Source of the DNA: Chloroflexota bacterium
GTDB lineage: Bacteria; Chloroflexota; Anaerolineae; Anaerolineales; Villigracilaceae
Assembly (NCBI GenBank): GCA_021414245.1
Contig: JAIOOU010000003.1
Coordinates: 744,001 to 808,000 of the forward strand
DNA length: 64,000 bases
Direction: 5' to 3'
How positions within the stretch are numbered: the first letter of the stretch is position 1; the number at the start of each line of letters is the position of its first letter. The translations under genes were made by a program, and so were the position numbers. Below are positions 50,469-62,300 of the stretch, in pieces. The notes below the pieces were generated by a model that did not search any database, was not told the DNA's origin, and was given only the letters and a program-made list of their open reading frames with translations.

Positions 50469-53400
50469 CTATCTTACGGTAAACAAACTCCCGGCACCCC
50501 GGCCGCCGACATCCGGGAAATAGAATTCGGCTGCGGTGGGCGGGATGACCTTGAAGACCCCGGCGGTGCCGGCGCGAATGATGTAGGTGTACACGTACGT
50601 CCCTGCCGGCAGATAGTCCGCGGAGAGCACCACTTTCTGGTCACGCAGTTCAATGTGGCTGAAATACCACCAGCCCCAGCCACGCTCGGTGTAATCCTGT
50701 TTTGTGTACATGGATGGGACCGCGGTATCCGTGGCGAGCGAAGAGTCGAGGGCTTCCATGCCTGCGGGCAGGGGATCGTCAATCACGATGAAATGCACGG
50801 CGGCCGGCACGATCATGGTCAGGCGCACTTTGACCAGCTCGCCGCGCGCAATTTCTGTGATGGGCGTCTTTGGGTCGTCCAGGGTGAAATATTGTCTCGA
50901 AAGACTCATGCCCTGATCGAGCGGTTGGATGGATTCCACCGGCAGTTCCGTGCTGAGGTAGGCGCTGTAATACAAATTACCGGTTCCGCGCCCGCGTGTG
51001 AAGACCAGTGCGTTGGCCTGGTCTTTGAGCAGATCCTCAAGTTGAACCTGCAGGTTGACCGTTTCGGTCAGATTTTCTTTATCCGCCTGAGCCTCTTTGA
51101 GCAGGTCCCCATTCAATCCGATCGCATACTTGTAATCCGTTTCATATTCTCTGTTTTCCACCAGCCAGTTGGTCAGGGCGATCAGCGACCAGGCGGTTTC
51201 CTGCGTGGAGTACCAGTGTCCGCTGTCGCGGTGCGCCATCAGCCAGCGGACTGCATTGGCAGTGATCGGATTCTTCGGGTCGATCTGTACAAAAGCATTC
51301 AATACGATGGCCGTTGTGCGTGTGTCGGAGTTCCAGTTCCAATCATCCCTACCGGCTTCCTCCCAATGGGCGCCCGATGCCGATTGAACGGCGGCAGTTG
51401 CCAGGTCCGAAAGAAGCGTGCTGATGCGGGTGTCCTTCTGATCGAGCAGATACATTGCCTGGGCCAGGTAGGCTTCCCCGTACAAGTCCAGTGAGGCGCG
51501 ATTCTCGAAAATGAAATTGGTCTGCCCGGCGCCAAGCTTGTCTGCCCGCGCCAGTACATACAGCATGAAAGCGTAGCGGTTGTATTGCCAGGAAGCGTCG
51601 TTGCGTTTCAGGTCGGGAAAGTTCTCCTGCAGATAGGTGATGCCAGTGGCGAGCACATCCTCCGATATGACATAGCCCGAGTCCCTGGCTTCGAGCAAAC
51701 CGTACACCGCATAGGCGGAAGTCTGCGGGTCGCTTAACTCGCCATCCCACCAGTTCCAGCCGCCGTCATATTTTTGTTTTGCATAGATTCTTTGTAGAGC
51801 CGAATTGACCTGCTGGTCGAGGTCGGTTTGCTTGGGTGATGGAATGCCGGCCGCGTTCAGGGCACGTGTTGTGATCACATTGGGCAGGAATCGGGAGATG
51901 GTCTGTTCCATGCATAGATAGGGATAATCTTCGAGATAGGTGAGGCCCGATTCCATGGAGGCGGCCAGGGAGGGCGACACTTCAATTGACAGTTTTGCGT
52001 CACTGAAATTCAACGAAGCGGGCAGTTGAATGCTTTCGGTGACCGAGTTTGCGGAAGTGAGCATGCCCGAGGTACCGACGGTCTCAGTGGCGGTGAAGTT
52101 GTACACGGGAATGCCCTGACCGGACAGGGTGCCCAATGTAGGTTTGCTTGCATCGCTGAATTGACCGCTGACCGCCGTGGCGGTCATATCCACGCGTTCA
52201 ATTTCATCCCGGACGAGCACATCCCAGGTGACGTAGGCCTGCTGCCTGCCATTGACCTCAATGCTTTGCAAGGGAGCCGATTTGAGATCCACACCCTGCG
52301 CATCCAGGGAAACATTCACCTTGAGCGGATTTTCCGTGTTGTTGAAAATCGTGGCACCGATGGTGGCCTGGTCGCCAACAACAAAGAAGCGCGGGGTTTG
52401 TAATTGCACGAACAACGGCTTGGTGCTGACCAGTTCGCTGCTGGCCTGCCCCACACGGCTGTCTGCAGTGACCGCCCGCACGTCCGCAGACCAGGTGGTG
52501 AGATTCTCCGGCAGTTTTACCTTGATCTTTGCGACGCCGTTTTCATCCGTCCTGACATCGGCCTGGAACACCGCCGTGTCCTTGAAATTCTCGCGCACAG
52601 TGATGATGCCCAGGTCTCCGCCACCGCCGCCGCCGTTTCCGCTTCCGTCGGGAATGGTTTTGCGGTAATTGGCGTTGAAATCATCCGCGCTCGAAACGAT
52701 CCCGAGAGCAGTGCTGATGCTCAGCGGTTGGTCGAAATAGAAACTGGCCAGCATGGGGGCGGAATTCGCGGGGGCCAGTGCCAGGGCGGATTTATCCACC
52801 ACAGCGAGCGACACATCCGCTTTGACCGGCCTGCCCAGCACATCCCGCGTTTCGATCGTATAAGTGATCTCGTCCCCGGGTCCCGCGGACTGCTTGTCCG
52901 TGGTGACCGAGACGTTGATCGTTTTTTGTTTTATATCGATGTTGATGCGGGTCATGCCGATCTTGAAATCGGGCGCCCCGCCGTCCTGCGCGCCGTTGAT
53001 GACCGTGACGGATACGTACGCGACAGGCGCAAGTTCATCCGTGATCGGTAATTTGTAAATGGTGCTGCTGCCATCCAGGAGAATCACCTCCTGTTTATAA
53101 ATGTGACCGCGTTCGTAGGTCACCAGGGCATAAACCTTGTGTGCAAATGGTTGTGCGATCAGGATCTCGGCGGTGTCTCCGGGGGAATACATATCCTTGT
53201 CGGCGATCAGGCTGAAGGCGCGGTCATTGGTCTGCCGCCAGGCGATCTCCTCCACGCCGGCCACCCAGACATAGGTCGAGGCTTGATATGTGTTTCCCTT
53301 TGAGTCCCGCACCGTGACGATGGCCTTGTATACTCCACCGCGGGGCGGGATGAAGCTGACCTGCGCGGTTCCATCCCCGCCGGTCACTGCCTCCTGTTTG

Positions 53401-56375
53401 CTGACAGGGATCTCCTTCACCGAGGTGACCCAGCGCAACTGACCCTGCTTGTCCTTTTGCTGCACGCTGTACCAGCGCCGTTCGACAAAATTGACGCTGA
53501 CCTTCTGTCCTGCAACCGGTTGTGAATTCCAATCCAGCGCGACCACGCTGAAAGGCTGTTCCTCGCCCTGCGTGCCGATGTATCTTTCCTGGCGGATGCC
53601 CGCATAGACTTCGCTTTGATGAACCACCACGCTGCTGCTGCCACTGACCGTGTTGCCAGCCATATCAGTCACGTTTGCATACAGGGTCATTTGCCGGCTG
53701 ACCTTGTCCTTGCCAGAATTAAATGCCTGTGAAATATCCAAATGACCATTTTGATCGGTGACGCCTTTGCCCTCGTTGAATACATTGTTCATGGTGCTTT
53801 GATCGGGTGACCAGGACAGATCGCGGTCCCAGTCCATGAAGCTGAACTGGCTGTATTTGGAGGTGGGTGTGAAATAGTAGATCGACGACTCGATATACCA
53901 GTTCGCCTGGGCATCCTTGAGAACGCCGCCTGAATAATATTCCGCATCCAGCCCGAAGTTAACTGTGGCGCCGGTCAGGATATCCGTTTGATCGGGCGAA
54001 ACACCCACTTCGAATTCGGGCTTTTTGTATTCCGCGACGCTGAATTGGACCGAGGTGATCGGTCCTTCCGTTTGTGCCGATGACGGGTACACATAAAGTT
54101 CGTACGAGCCGAGCGATACATCCCGGTCAAGTTTGACCGTGCCGCTGAAGCTGCCCTGATCGTTGACCGGCACATATTCCGAGAATATCTTCTCGCCCCA
54201 TTGCTCCGCCACAACATACACTTTCTTCTGTACTGGCAGGCTGTAATGCAAGTCATCGTTTTCGCGCAGAATGCCTTTGAAAAACAATTCCTGATCGGGA
54301 CGGTAGACCGGCCGGTCGGTATACAGATAGCCAAACAGGTTTGTGGAGCCGCTGTAATAATTCTGGTAGAGGCCAAAGTCTCCGGCGCTGACGCCGCTGC
54401 CCCAATACAAGGCGGTAAACCCGAAGTGGTCTGCGTTCCCCACCTGTACATAATTTGCCGCATTCATATTCTTAATGTAGGCGAGTCCATCCTGGTCCGT
54501 GCTGGCGCTGCCGATTTTCACGAACTGGTCATTGTAGAAGGTGACCGGGATGTTTTTTTGCGGGGCACCGCTTTCCAGATCCGTAACCCAGGCCAGCCCT
54601 TCGGAGGGAGATGCTTTAAGGGTGACATTGTCGGTTGCCACGATAAACAAGCTGCCCTGATAAAAATTGCTTTTGTAGTCCAGCGGTTTTCCCTTCACGC
54701 CGATGAAGTAATAGCCTGTAGGCAGGGCTGCCCCGTTCTTGTCGGTAAATTTAAATAACTCACGGGATAACGAATTTCTGGCCTCACCAGGCCCAACTTT
54801 CCATTCACGTACAGCCCGGGCCTGGGGTCGGAAATCAGCCGGAGAGGTCGTGCCGGCGCTGAGTTTTCCGAAATCCTCAAAGGTAACAGGGTAAATGGAG
54901 ACCGTGGCTTCTTCCAGGTTCATGTGTTCAAAATAAACTTCCTGGTCGCCTTTTGCGCGGTAGATCAACGGTGTCCACGGCAGGACGAGCCGCGCACTGG
55001 GGGAGAAATCCCCATTTTTAAATGTATAGGAAATTTCATCCTTGAGCTGGTTTCCGTACAGGTCCCGCATGCCGGGTAGGATCCGCACCACATAATCCGT
55101 GGCAGGTGCAAGTCCGAAGATGTTCAGGGTACGATCGTAGGAGTTGTAATACCAATCCGGGTTGCCTTCGAGCGCCGGAGTGATCTTGACGCGGCTTTTC
55201 ATACTGTCAAAGTCCATGGGTGAGGCAAATGTGATCGTCAAGTAGGAGCTGAAAGTCCCCTTGGAATCCGGCGCGGGAAAAACGCCCACCACGGATGGCA
55301 GGGAAACAGTTGCAAATTGAACGCTTAGTCCCTCCCGGAGAGTCCCGCCGTCAGCCGCCTGGGCGCTTTCCGAGAGCGTTAACTTGTAAAAACTGGCGAT
55401 CGTGAATTTTCCCCTTGGTTTGATCGTTAATGAGGTCGAGCCATCGTCCCATTTAAAGTCCACCGGAAAATCCGCGGATGTTTCCCGATTGATGAGACTG
55501 AACGCACCCTCCGTGGATTCGCGCTTCATGGGTTGCTGAAAATTTACAATAAACACCTGATCGAGGGCAACGTCCCGTACTTCTTCGGTGGGATTTTCCG
55601 CCCCGCCTGCCAGGAGGTAATTATAGATGGCTGGTGCCCGTGTATTGAATTGCCAGTGAAACGAATCCGCGAGCAGATTGCCCAGTGTGTCTTTCAAGCC
55701 CGCATCTACTTCGACCTGATAACCAGTCCCACTTAAAAGATACTGGTCCGGCTGAAAAACATACACTGAGGAATTAACCCATTCCCCCTTGCCCTCGATT
55801 GCGGGGCTGAAACGAAGTGGCTGGGGAAGCTTGTCCTGTTCTTCGACAATGGTAAGGGGCACCACGGGGTGGTTAAAAATGACCGTGATGCTGGAGGCCA
55901 GGTCCACATCCTGGGTGTCCGCTGCCGGAAACACCTGAGCTACTGCCAGTGCGTCGACGGTTGTAAATTCGATTTCAATGTTTTCAAGGGGGGAGGACCC
56001 GTCCGCGGCGGCAGCTTCGGTGGAGAAGGTCGCCAGATATGCGGTTCCGGGAGTCAAACGCGAATCGGGGACGAAGGAGACCGTCCGGGCATTCTGCCAG
56101 GTCAATTGACCGGGAACGCCGACGCCGCCGGATTGCAGGGAAAAGGACTCTGCAGTTTTCACCTTGTCCATGTCCTGGTCAAAAGTGAAAACCATGGATG
56201 GGGCAAGATCCAGCCGCTGACCTTCAATCGGTTCCTGCGCGACCACTTGTAGACCGGTGGGTTCTTTCTCAATGGAAAGCGGCGCATTCTCAAGGAAAAT
56301 GCTTGTGCTGATGGTAAACAGCAATGCCAGGATCAAGAGAGCGCCCAGCAGTCGCAGAAGTTTTTTGTTGTTCAT
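50469..56375 (-). CDS. alpha-2-macroglobulin family protein, thioester intact
   Basis: 1968 residues. One N-terminal membrane helix (about 6-25), no lipobox. Big_5-like Ig domains (about 35-440) are followed by macroglobulin domains: TDRPVYRPDQELFFKG (MG2 type), a Gly-rich bait-like stretch near residue 1245 (NGGGGGG), and the thioester motif CMEQ with Cys1488. The helical thioester domain and a C-terminal receptor-like domain follow. Such proteins trap foreign proteases by covalent capture. It is placed outside the membrane, beside the pbpC-like gene and PspC. Confidence 0.95.
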   Translation of the reverse strand: MNNKKLLRLLGALLILALLFTISTSIFLENAPLSIEKEPTGLQVVAQEPIEGQRLDLAPSMVFTFDQDMDKVKTAESFSLQSGGVGVPGQLTWQNARTVSFVPDSRLTPGTAYLATFSTEAAAADGSSPLENIEIEFTTVDALAVAQVFPAADTQDVDLASSITVIFNHPVVPLTIVEEQDKLPQPLRFSPAIEGKGEWVNSSVYVFQPDQYLLSGTGYQVEVDAGLKDTLGNLLADSFHWQFNTRAPAIYNYLLAGGAENPTEEVRDVALDQVFIVNFQQPMKRESTEGAFSLINRETSADFPVDFKWDDGSTSLTIKPRGKFTIASFYKLTLSESAQAADGGTLREGLSVQFATVSLPSVVGVFPAPDSKGTFSSYLTITFASPMDFDSMKSRVKITPALEGNPDWYYNSYDRTLNIFGLAPATDYVVRILPGMRDLYGNQLKDEISYTFKNGDFSPSARLVLPWTPLIYRAKGDQEVYFEHMNLEEATVSIYPVTFEDFGKLSAGTTSPADFRPQARAVREWKVGPGEARNSLSRELFKFTDKNGAALPTGYYFIGVKGKPLDYKSNFYQGSLFIVATDNVTLKASPSEGLAWVTDLESGAPQKNIPVTFYNDQFVKIGSASTDQDGLAYIKNMNAANYVQVGNADHFGFTALYWGSGVSAGDFGLYQNYYSGSTNLFGYLYTDRPVYRPDQELFFKGILRENDDLHYSLPVQKKVYVVAEQWGEKIFSEYVPVNDQGSFSGTVKLDRDVSLGSYELYVYPSSAQTEGPITSVQFSVAEYKKPEFEVGVSPDQTDILTGATVNFGLDAEYYSGGVLKDAQANWYIESSIYYFTPTSKYSQFSFMDWDRDLSWSPDQSTMNNVFNEGKGVTDQNGHLDISQAFNSGKDKVSRQMTLYANVTDMAGNTVSGSSSVVVHQSEVYAGIRQERYIGTQGEEQPFSVVALDWNSQPVAGQKVSVNFVERRWYSVQQKDKQGQLRWVTSVKEIPVSKQEAVTGGDGTAQVSFIPPRGGVYKAIVTVRDSKGNTYQASTYVWVAGVEEIAWRQTNDRAFSLIADKDMYSPGDTAEILIAQPFAHKVYALVTYERGHIYKQEVILLDGSSTIYKLPITDELAPVAYVSVTVINGAQDGGAPDFKIGMTRINIDIKQKTINVSVTTDKQSAGPGDEITYTIETRDVLGRPVKADVSLAVVDKSALALAPANSAPMLASFYFDQPLSISTALGIVSSADDFNANYRKTIPDGSGNGGGGGGDLGIITVRENFKDTAVFQADVRTDENGVAKIKVKLPENLTTWSADVRAVTADSRVGQASSELVSTKPLFVQLQTPRFFVVGDQATIGATIFNNTENPLKVNVSLDAQGVDLKSAPLQSIEVNGRQQAYVTWDVLVRDEIERVDMTATAVSGQFSDASKPTLGTLSGQGIPVYNFTATETVGTSGMLTSANSVTESIQLPASLNFSDAKLSIEVSPSLAASMESGLTYLEDYPYLCMEQTISRFLPNVITTRALNAAGIPSPKQTDLDQQVNSALQRIYAKQKYDGGWNWWDGELSDPQTSAYAVYGLLEARDSGYVISEDVLATGITYLQENFPDLKRNDASWQYNRYAFMLYVLARADKLGAGQTNFIFENRASLDLYGEAYLAQAMYLLDQKDTRISTLLSDLATAAVQSASGAHWEEAGRDDWNWNSDTRTTAIVLNAFVQIDPKNPITANAVRWLMAHRDSGHWYSTQETAWSLIALTNWLVENREYETDYKYAIGLNGDLLKEAQADKENLTETVNLQVQLEDLLKDQANALVFTRGRGTGNLYYSAYLSTELPVESIQPLDQGMSLSRQYFTLDDPKTPITEIARGELVKVRLTMIVPAAVHFIVIDDPLPAGMEALDSSLATDTAVPSMYTKQDYTERGWGWWYFSHIELRDQKVVLSADYLPAGTYVYTYIIRAGTAGVFKVIPPTAAEFYFPDVGGRGAGSLFTVR

Positions 56376-56573
56376 TTTACATGTCTCCCAAAATGAGTAT
56401 GCCCCTTGTTTTTAGAGGTGTCAAGTGGCCCTTCCGTTGAATCAACTGTATGGACGTATTAATGAAGGAGGAAGTTTCTTTTGAAGGAGCGGCGATTTAA
56501 ATATGCGGGAATTGATTTTCGCGGTATAGTCAGGAAATTATTAACCTTATCCGCGTGCCTTGAGGTGATTTGA

Positions 56574-57518
56574 ATGTCGATCAATTCGTTTTTGAAATTA
56601 AAACCCGAGTATCGGGATTATGTCTGGGGAGGCGACCGGCTTCGCCCGGGGCAGCGTCCCACCGCGGAAGCCTGGGTGGTATGGGAGGGAAATCAGATTG
56701 AAACGGGAAAACTGGCCGGCAAAACTTTGGGCGAGGCGGCCATTGAATACGGCGAGGCCTTGCTTGGCTCGAAGCCCCATTCCCGCACAGGCACGCGTTT
56801 CCCGCTGTTGGTGAAATTGTTGGATTGCGAACAATGGCTGTCTTTACAGGTCCATCCCAACGATGAACAGGCGATTCAGCTTGAAGGTCCCGGTCATTTT
56901 GGAAAGACCGAAGCCTGGCATGTCCTTGATGCACAACCTGGCGCAAAATTAATTGCCGGAGTAAAGCCCGGTGTTCAAGCCGCGCAATTGGCCGATTCGA
57001 TTCGCGATGGTTCGGTCAGCGAGGTTTCGCAATATGCAGAGGTGACCAGGGGGGATACGATCTTTATGCCTGCCGGGACCCTGCATGCGCTGGGACCCGG
57101 GCTGTTCATCTACGAAGTCCAGCAGACCTCGGATTTGACCTATCGGGTGTATGACTGGGGGCGCCCGCAAACAGAGGCCCGCCGCCTGCACATTGATAAA
57201 TCCATCCAGGTGGCACGTCCAGAAAGATCGGTGCCGGTCATGTCCATGCCGGATGCAGGGGATGGCGCAAGCGTTCAATTGGTGTCTTGCGAATATTTCA
57301 GCCTTGATTTGCTGGCGGCATCCTCCCGGAATATCTCCTTGAATACGGCGGGGGAAAGTTTTCACGCCATCACGGTCATTGAAGGCAAGGCGCGTTTACA
57401 GGCCGGAACTGAAAAGATCGAGTTGGAAAATATGCAGACTGCGCTGGTCCCTGCCGGCATGGGGAAATATGAGCTCATACCGTTGGAGAATTGCCGTGCT
57501 TTGAAATCCGGTGTTTGA
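56574..57518 (+). CDS. manA: mannose-6-phosphate isomerase, class I type
   Basis: 314 residues of the cupin fold. SLQVHPNDEQA gives the zinc His, KTEAWHVLDA the Glu/His, and TLHALGPGLFIYEVQQTSDLTYRVYDW the third His and active-site arginine region. The short Bacillus-type ManA interconverts fructose-6-phosphate and mannose-6-phosphate. GAGGTG lies before the ATG. It is placed between the two macroglobulin genes, but this may be chance. Confidence 0.93.
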   Translation: MSINSFLKLKPEYRDYVWGGDRLRPGQRPTAEAWVVWEGNQIETGKLAGKTLGEAAIEYGEALLGSKPHSRTGTRFPLLVKLLDCEQWLSLQVHPNDEQAIQLEGPGHFGKTEAWHVLDAQPGAKLIAGVKPGVQAAQLADSIRDGSVSEVSQYAEVTRGDTIFMPAGTLHALGPGLFIYEVQQTSDLTYRVYDWGRPQTEARRLHIDKSIQVARPERSVPVMSMPDAGDGASVQLVSCEYFSLDLLAASSRNISLNTAGESFHAITVIEGKARLQAGTEKIELENMQTALVPAGMGKYELIPLENCRALKSGV

Positions 57519-57525
57519 TTCTTTA

Positions 57526-58785
57526 TCAGGCCGTTGCGAACAGACACTTCAGATAGGCGCCCTGTTCAAAGGTGATCGGATGGTCGGCGGCGTGCCCGGT
57601 GCGTTCGATTTCCTTGAGTTTGCGGTTCGATTCCCCGGCGGATTGATGAATGTTATTGAAAAAGGCATCCGCGTCGATGCGGCTCGAGCAGGATGCCTGG
57701 ACCAACGTCCCGCCGGAGCGCAGCACCCCCAGACCGAGACGGGTCAGCTTCCGATATGCCGCCAGCCCGGCTGTGACCTGATCCTGGTTTTGAGCGAACA
57801 TGGGCGGATCAATGATCACCAGGTCGAATTTTCTCCTTTGTGCTTCCATGCGCGCCAGCACTTCGAACGCATCTCCTGCGATGGTTTCGTGGATGGCGGC
57901 TTTAACCGGAGGGCAATCCTGATTGTATGAAAAATTATGCAGTGAGGCTTCGATGGCGGGAGTACTGAGGTCCACGCTGGTGACCTGGCTGGCGCCGCCC
58001 CGGGCGGCATATACGGAAAATCCGCCCGTGTAGGCAAACACATTCAGCACCGAACTGTTCATGGATAATTTTTCAACCCTGGCCCGGTTTTCGCGCTGGT
58101 CGAGAAAGAATCCCGTCTTTTGGCCGTGGATGGGATCACACTCAAATGTCAGGCCATTTTCCTTGAACAGAAGCAGGCCATCCGGGGAAGGACCCGAAAG
58201 GGTTGTCCCATCCGTAAGTCCGAAAAGGAGATCTGCAAGGGGTTTTAATGAGCGGCTTAATCGGAGAATTATTCGCACAGAAGGATTGGTCTTAACCAAT
58301 GCCGTGCAAATGGAATTGAGATGGGGGATCCAGATCGGACTGTAGATCTTCAACACCAGGGTGTCGGCATAGCGATCGATCACCAGTCCGGGCAAGCCGT
58401 CGTTTTCGCCGTGGACCAACCGGTAGCCGTTGGTGATGAATTCGGCCGCCTGATCTGTGATCGGTTTTCGCAACAGATTGGCCTTGACCAGTTTTGACTC
58501 GAACCAGTGCGTGTCAATGATCGCGGGCTGGCGATGCTGTAAAATGCGGACCCGAATGGCAGAGGTTGGATCGTACAACCCGATCGCGAGGAATCTGCGT
58601 TTTGAATCGAAGATGACGGCCAGGTCACCGGGTGCGCCCTGGTGGCTTTGCTCCGTGATGGCTTGATCGAATATCCAGGGATGGCCCTGGCGCAGGGCGC
58701 GTTCGGCAGGTGCGCTGATTCGCAGCGCAATCCGCTTAGAACCGGCGGAGGGGAGGTTGGCGAGAAGAGGGGTTGATTCTGTCAT
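57526..58785 (-). CDS. rlmI: RlmI-like 23S rRNA cytosine methyltransferase
   Basis: 419 residues from the ATG at 58785. A PUA domain at the N-terminus (RALRQGHPWIFDQAI ... GDLAVIFDSKRRFLAIGLYDP) is followed by a class I methyltransferase: VLNVFAYTGGFSVYAARGG (motif I), SVDLS, and DLVIIDPPMFAQNQDQV. RlmI methylates C1962 in 23S rRNA to m5C. The start lacks a strong Shine-Dalgarno. Converges with manA, 7 bases between stops. Confidence 0.9.
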   Translation of the reverse strand: MTESTPLLANLPSAGSKRIALRISAPAERALRQGHPWIFDQAITEQSHQGAPGDLAVIFDSKRRFLAIGLYDPTSAIRVRILQHRQPAIIDTHWFESKLVKANLLRKPITDQAAEFITNGYRLVHGENDGLPGLVIDRYADTLVLKIYSPIWIPHLNSICTALVKTNPSVRIILRLSRSLKPLADLLFGLTDGTTLSGPSPDGLLLFKENGLTFECDPIHGQKTGFFLDQRENRARVEKLSMNSSVLNVFAYTGGFSVYAARGGASQVTSVDLSTPAIEASLHNFSYNQDCPPVKAAIHETIAGDAFEVLARMEAQRRKFDLVIIDPPMFAQNQDQVTAGLAAYRKLTRLGLGVLRSGGTLVQASCSSRIDADAFFNNIHQSAGESNRKLKEIERTGHAADHPITFEQGAYLKCLFATA

Positions 58786-58860
58786 TCGAAAGGTTTTCTG
58801 TATAAACAGTATAATGCCCGGCTGTCCTTTTCGGTTTAATTCCCTGAAAACCGAAAATAA

Positions 58861-58895
58861 ATGGAAGGACTCTCGCCTGGAGAGTCCTTCCATTT
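58861..58895 (-). terminator. terminator after the FKBP gene
   Basis: atggaaggactctc (58861-58874) pairs with gagagtccttccat (58880-58893) around gcctg and, on the minus strand, runs into ttattttc. It closes the FKBP gene. It may also end transcription from the plus side. Confidence 0.85.
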
Positions 58896-58901
58896 TGCTA
58901 A

Positions 58902-59237
58902 TTATTTGATGGATACCAGTTCGACATCGAAGATCAGGGTGGCGTTCGGGGGGATCACGCCGCCGGCTCCGCTTTCTCCATATCCAAGATTTGGGGGAAT
59001 GATCAATTGAGCCTTGCCGCCGACTTTCATCAGGGCGATGCCTTCATCCCAGCCTTTAATGACATTGCCTTTTCCCAGCGGGAAGGTGATTGGTTCACCC
59101 CGGCTGTGAGAGCTGTCAAAGACCTTTCCGTCCTGGAATTTTCCGGTGTAATGCACACTGACGATCTTGCCTTTTACCGCCTGGGCGCCTGATCCTGCTT
59201 CGATTTCAATGTATTCCAATCCGCTGTCCGTTATCAT
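58902..59237 (-). CDS. FKBP-type peptidyl-prolyl isomerase
   Basis: 111 residues, one FKBP domain: VSVHYTGKFQDGKVFDSS, PLGKGNVIKGWDEGIALM and GYGESGAGGVIPPNATLIF. The length is typical of a cytoplasmic single-domain form with no signal. It speeds proline isomerisation in folding. AAGGAG precedes the ATG. It is divergent from the second macroglobulin gene, 110 bases away. Confidence 0.95.
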   Translation of the reverse strand: MITDSGLEYIEIEAGSGAQAVKGKIVSVHYTGKFQDGKVFDSSHSRGEPITFPLGKGNVIKGWDEGIALMKVGGKAQLIIPPNLGYGESGAGGVIPPNATLIFDVELVSIK

Positions 59238-59347
59238 GTCGTCTCCTTGTCAAGAATTTGAGCGCAATTGTAACCGCACAGCACTATAATGGTGGGGGAA
59301 CCTGCAGACAGTCGGGAGCGTCCTGATCCTGAACGGAGGGCATTCAA

Positions 59348-62300
59348 ATGGCAGATCAAAAGAAAACACGCGGCAGAAATTTTTCTGCGACCCTGACAGG
59401 CATTTTGATCCTGATCGGGATTGGCGCAGTGGTTTTGTTGTTGAAGTGGATTGAATCCAGCGCTTCGATCCCGACCCCGAGCCTGGTGTCTGCATCGGCA
59501 GGCACGTCGCAGCCCGTGATTCAAGTGACTGGTCAACCGACGAAAGCCTATGGCATTCGGATCGGGTTGAGCGACGGACAATCCCGGCCGCAAACCGCTT
59601 CAGTAAACCCGGTTTTAACCGGCGAGGCTCTTTCGCCTGAAGAGATCGAATTAATCTACTCGCGTCTGCCGAACCTGCCCCTTGATTTTAGTCAACAGGC
59701 GGAGTTCAATCTGCCGACGCAGATTCTGCCCCCGCCACGGCCTGGTAACACGATCAAGGAAAGCTTCCCGCCCCTTGAATCTGAACCAGCTCACGGTGCG
59801 CCCGATACGGGTCCTCTGCAAGTTCTGCGATTTGCCCCGGAAGGGGAAATCCCGGTGGCGCCTTTTATCAGCGTGACTTTCAATCAGCCAATGGTTCCCT
59901 TGGGGATTTTGGGTGATCTGGCCGAAAAAGATGTGCCGGTTCGAATCGAACCGTCCATCTCCGGCACCTGGCGCTGGCTGGGGACCAAAACCCTGACCTT
60001 TGAATACGATTCGAAATTGTTCGACCGCCTTCCGAAGGCGACCGAATATCGCGTTACCGTCCCGGCCGGGACCACATCCGCCACGGGCGGTGTTTTGGCG
60101 GAGCCAGTTTCCTGGTCGTTTAAAACAACTCCTCCGAAAGTATTACTAAGTTATCCGAATGATTCCCCGCAGCCTTTAAATCCAATTTTCTTTATTGCCT
60201 TTGACCAGCGCATCGATCCCTCCGCGGTTTTGAAGACCGTACAGGTGAAGGCCGGGAACCAGCCGCTCCATATTGCCCTGGCGAGCGAGGCGGAGATCGA
60301 AAAGGATGAACAGGTCAGCCAGTTGGTGAAGGATGCGGCTGAAGGACATTGGCTGGCTTTTCGTGCGGACCAAACCCTTCCGCAGGAAACACAGATCTTT
60401 GTGTTTATCGGACCGGATACCCCCTCCGCCGAAGGATCCTTGAAGACGGTCGAAACCCAATCCTATAATTTTTCGACCTATGCGCCGCTGCGGATCGATG
60501 AATACACCTGTTCCTGGTACGATGAGCAATGTCCGCCGTTCACACCCTTCTATATCCGTTTCAACAACCCGCTTGATACTGATGTGTTCAGCGAAGAGAT
60601 GATCAAGATCGAACCTGAAATTCCAGGGCTTTTGATCAATGTGTACGGCGATATGATTAACATCAGCGGCGAAACGAAGGGACAGACCCAATATACGGTC
60701 ACAGTCTCCGGAAAAATCCAGGATGCTTTCGGCCAGCAACTGGGGCGGGACGCGCGGCTGACCTTCAAGGTGGGCAAGGCGCAACCCGTCCTGATCAACC
60801 CTGGACAGATCTTCCAGACCCTTGACCCGACCTCCGCCAAAGCCATTTATTCAGTCTATGCGGTCAACTACAAAAAACTTCATCTAAAGATCTATGCGGT
60901 CAAGCCTGCAGATTGGCCGGCCTACAAAACCTATCTCGGCAATTGGCAGAACACGGATGTCCCGTTGCGAATGCCGGGCATTCTGGTGACCGACAAGGAT
61001 CTGAATTTGGACCTTCCGAATGACACCCTGACCCAGGTGGATATTAATTTAAACCAGTTCATGAGCGGTGCCTTTGGTCATTTCGTGGTGATCGTGGAAC
61101 CGCCTGCCGGGATGTTTGAAACTGAAAACGAGAAATGGCAGCGTTTTTCGCAGACCATTATCACCTGGGTGCAGGTGACCCGGATCGGCCTGGATGCATA
61201 CAACGATCAGGATCAAATGGTTGCATGGGTAACCGATCTTACGGACGGCTCTCCTTTGTCCGGGGTCAACATCCAGGCAAATAACGGGAGTGTTTCAAGT
61301 TTAAGCAACACAGAAGGCGTGGCCCGTTTTAACCTTCCAAACGGAGCATCTTATCTGATCGCCCGCAGCGGTGCGGATGAAGCCATTTTGCCGCACTCGA
61401 CCTACTATTGGGGGGACGATGTTTGGGCTGCGAACCGGCCCGCGGACTCGCTGCGCTGGTATGTGTTTGACGATCGTCAAATGTACCGTCCCGGTGAAGA
61501 GGTTCATGTCAAAGGCTGGCTGCGACGGATCGGCGGCGGCAGGGATGGGGATGTGGAATTGGTTGGAAGCACTGCGGGGCCGATTGGTTATCAGGTCACA
61601 GATCCATTTGGAAATGAATTGAGTGCCGGGCAGGCGGAGGTGAATGCGCTGGGCGGCTTCGACTTTGTCCTTTCGATTCCAAAGGAAGTCAATCTGGGCA
61701 CGGCGCAAATCAACCTGACTGCCAGCGGCGGATTGGATGGAAGCCAGTTCTATCATTCATTCCAGATACAGGAATTTCGACGGCCTGAATTTGAGGTCAA
61801 CGCCCGCAATGAGACCGCTGGGCCGTACTATGCCGGTGACCATGCCACTCTTGCGGTGGATGCAAAATACTACGCCGGCGGCGGGCTGCCCAATGCCGAT
61901 GTCACCTGGCAGGTGACCACCTCGCCGGGAAGTTACTCTCCTCCCAACTGGCCGGATTTTTCCTTTGGCACTTGGCAGCCATGGTGGCTTTATTATTATG
62001 ATGGAATTGGATATCCCGGCGGAGGCGATTCGCAAACTGAAACCTTCATCGGCAGGACCGACGCCTCCGGCACGCATTATCTGAACCTTGATTTCACACA
62101 GGTCGGCGATCCCGCCAAAGACCCACGGCCCTACAGTGTCGTCGCCCAGGCCACAGTCATGGATGTGAATCTACAAGCCTGGAGCAGTACCACCACCCTG
62201 CTTGTTCATCCGGCCGATCTATATGTGGGTCTCCGCAGTGACAGTTATTTTGTCGAACGGGGCAAACCGCTTAAGGTGGATTTCATTGTCACAGACTTGG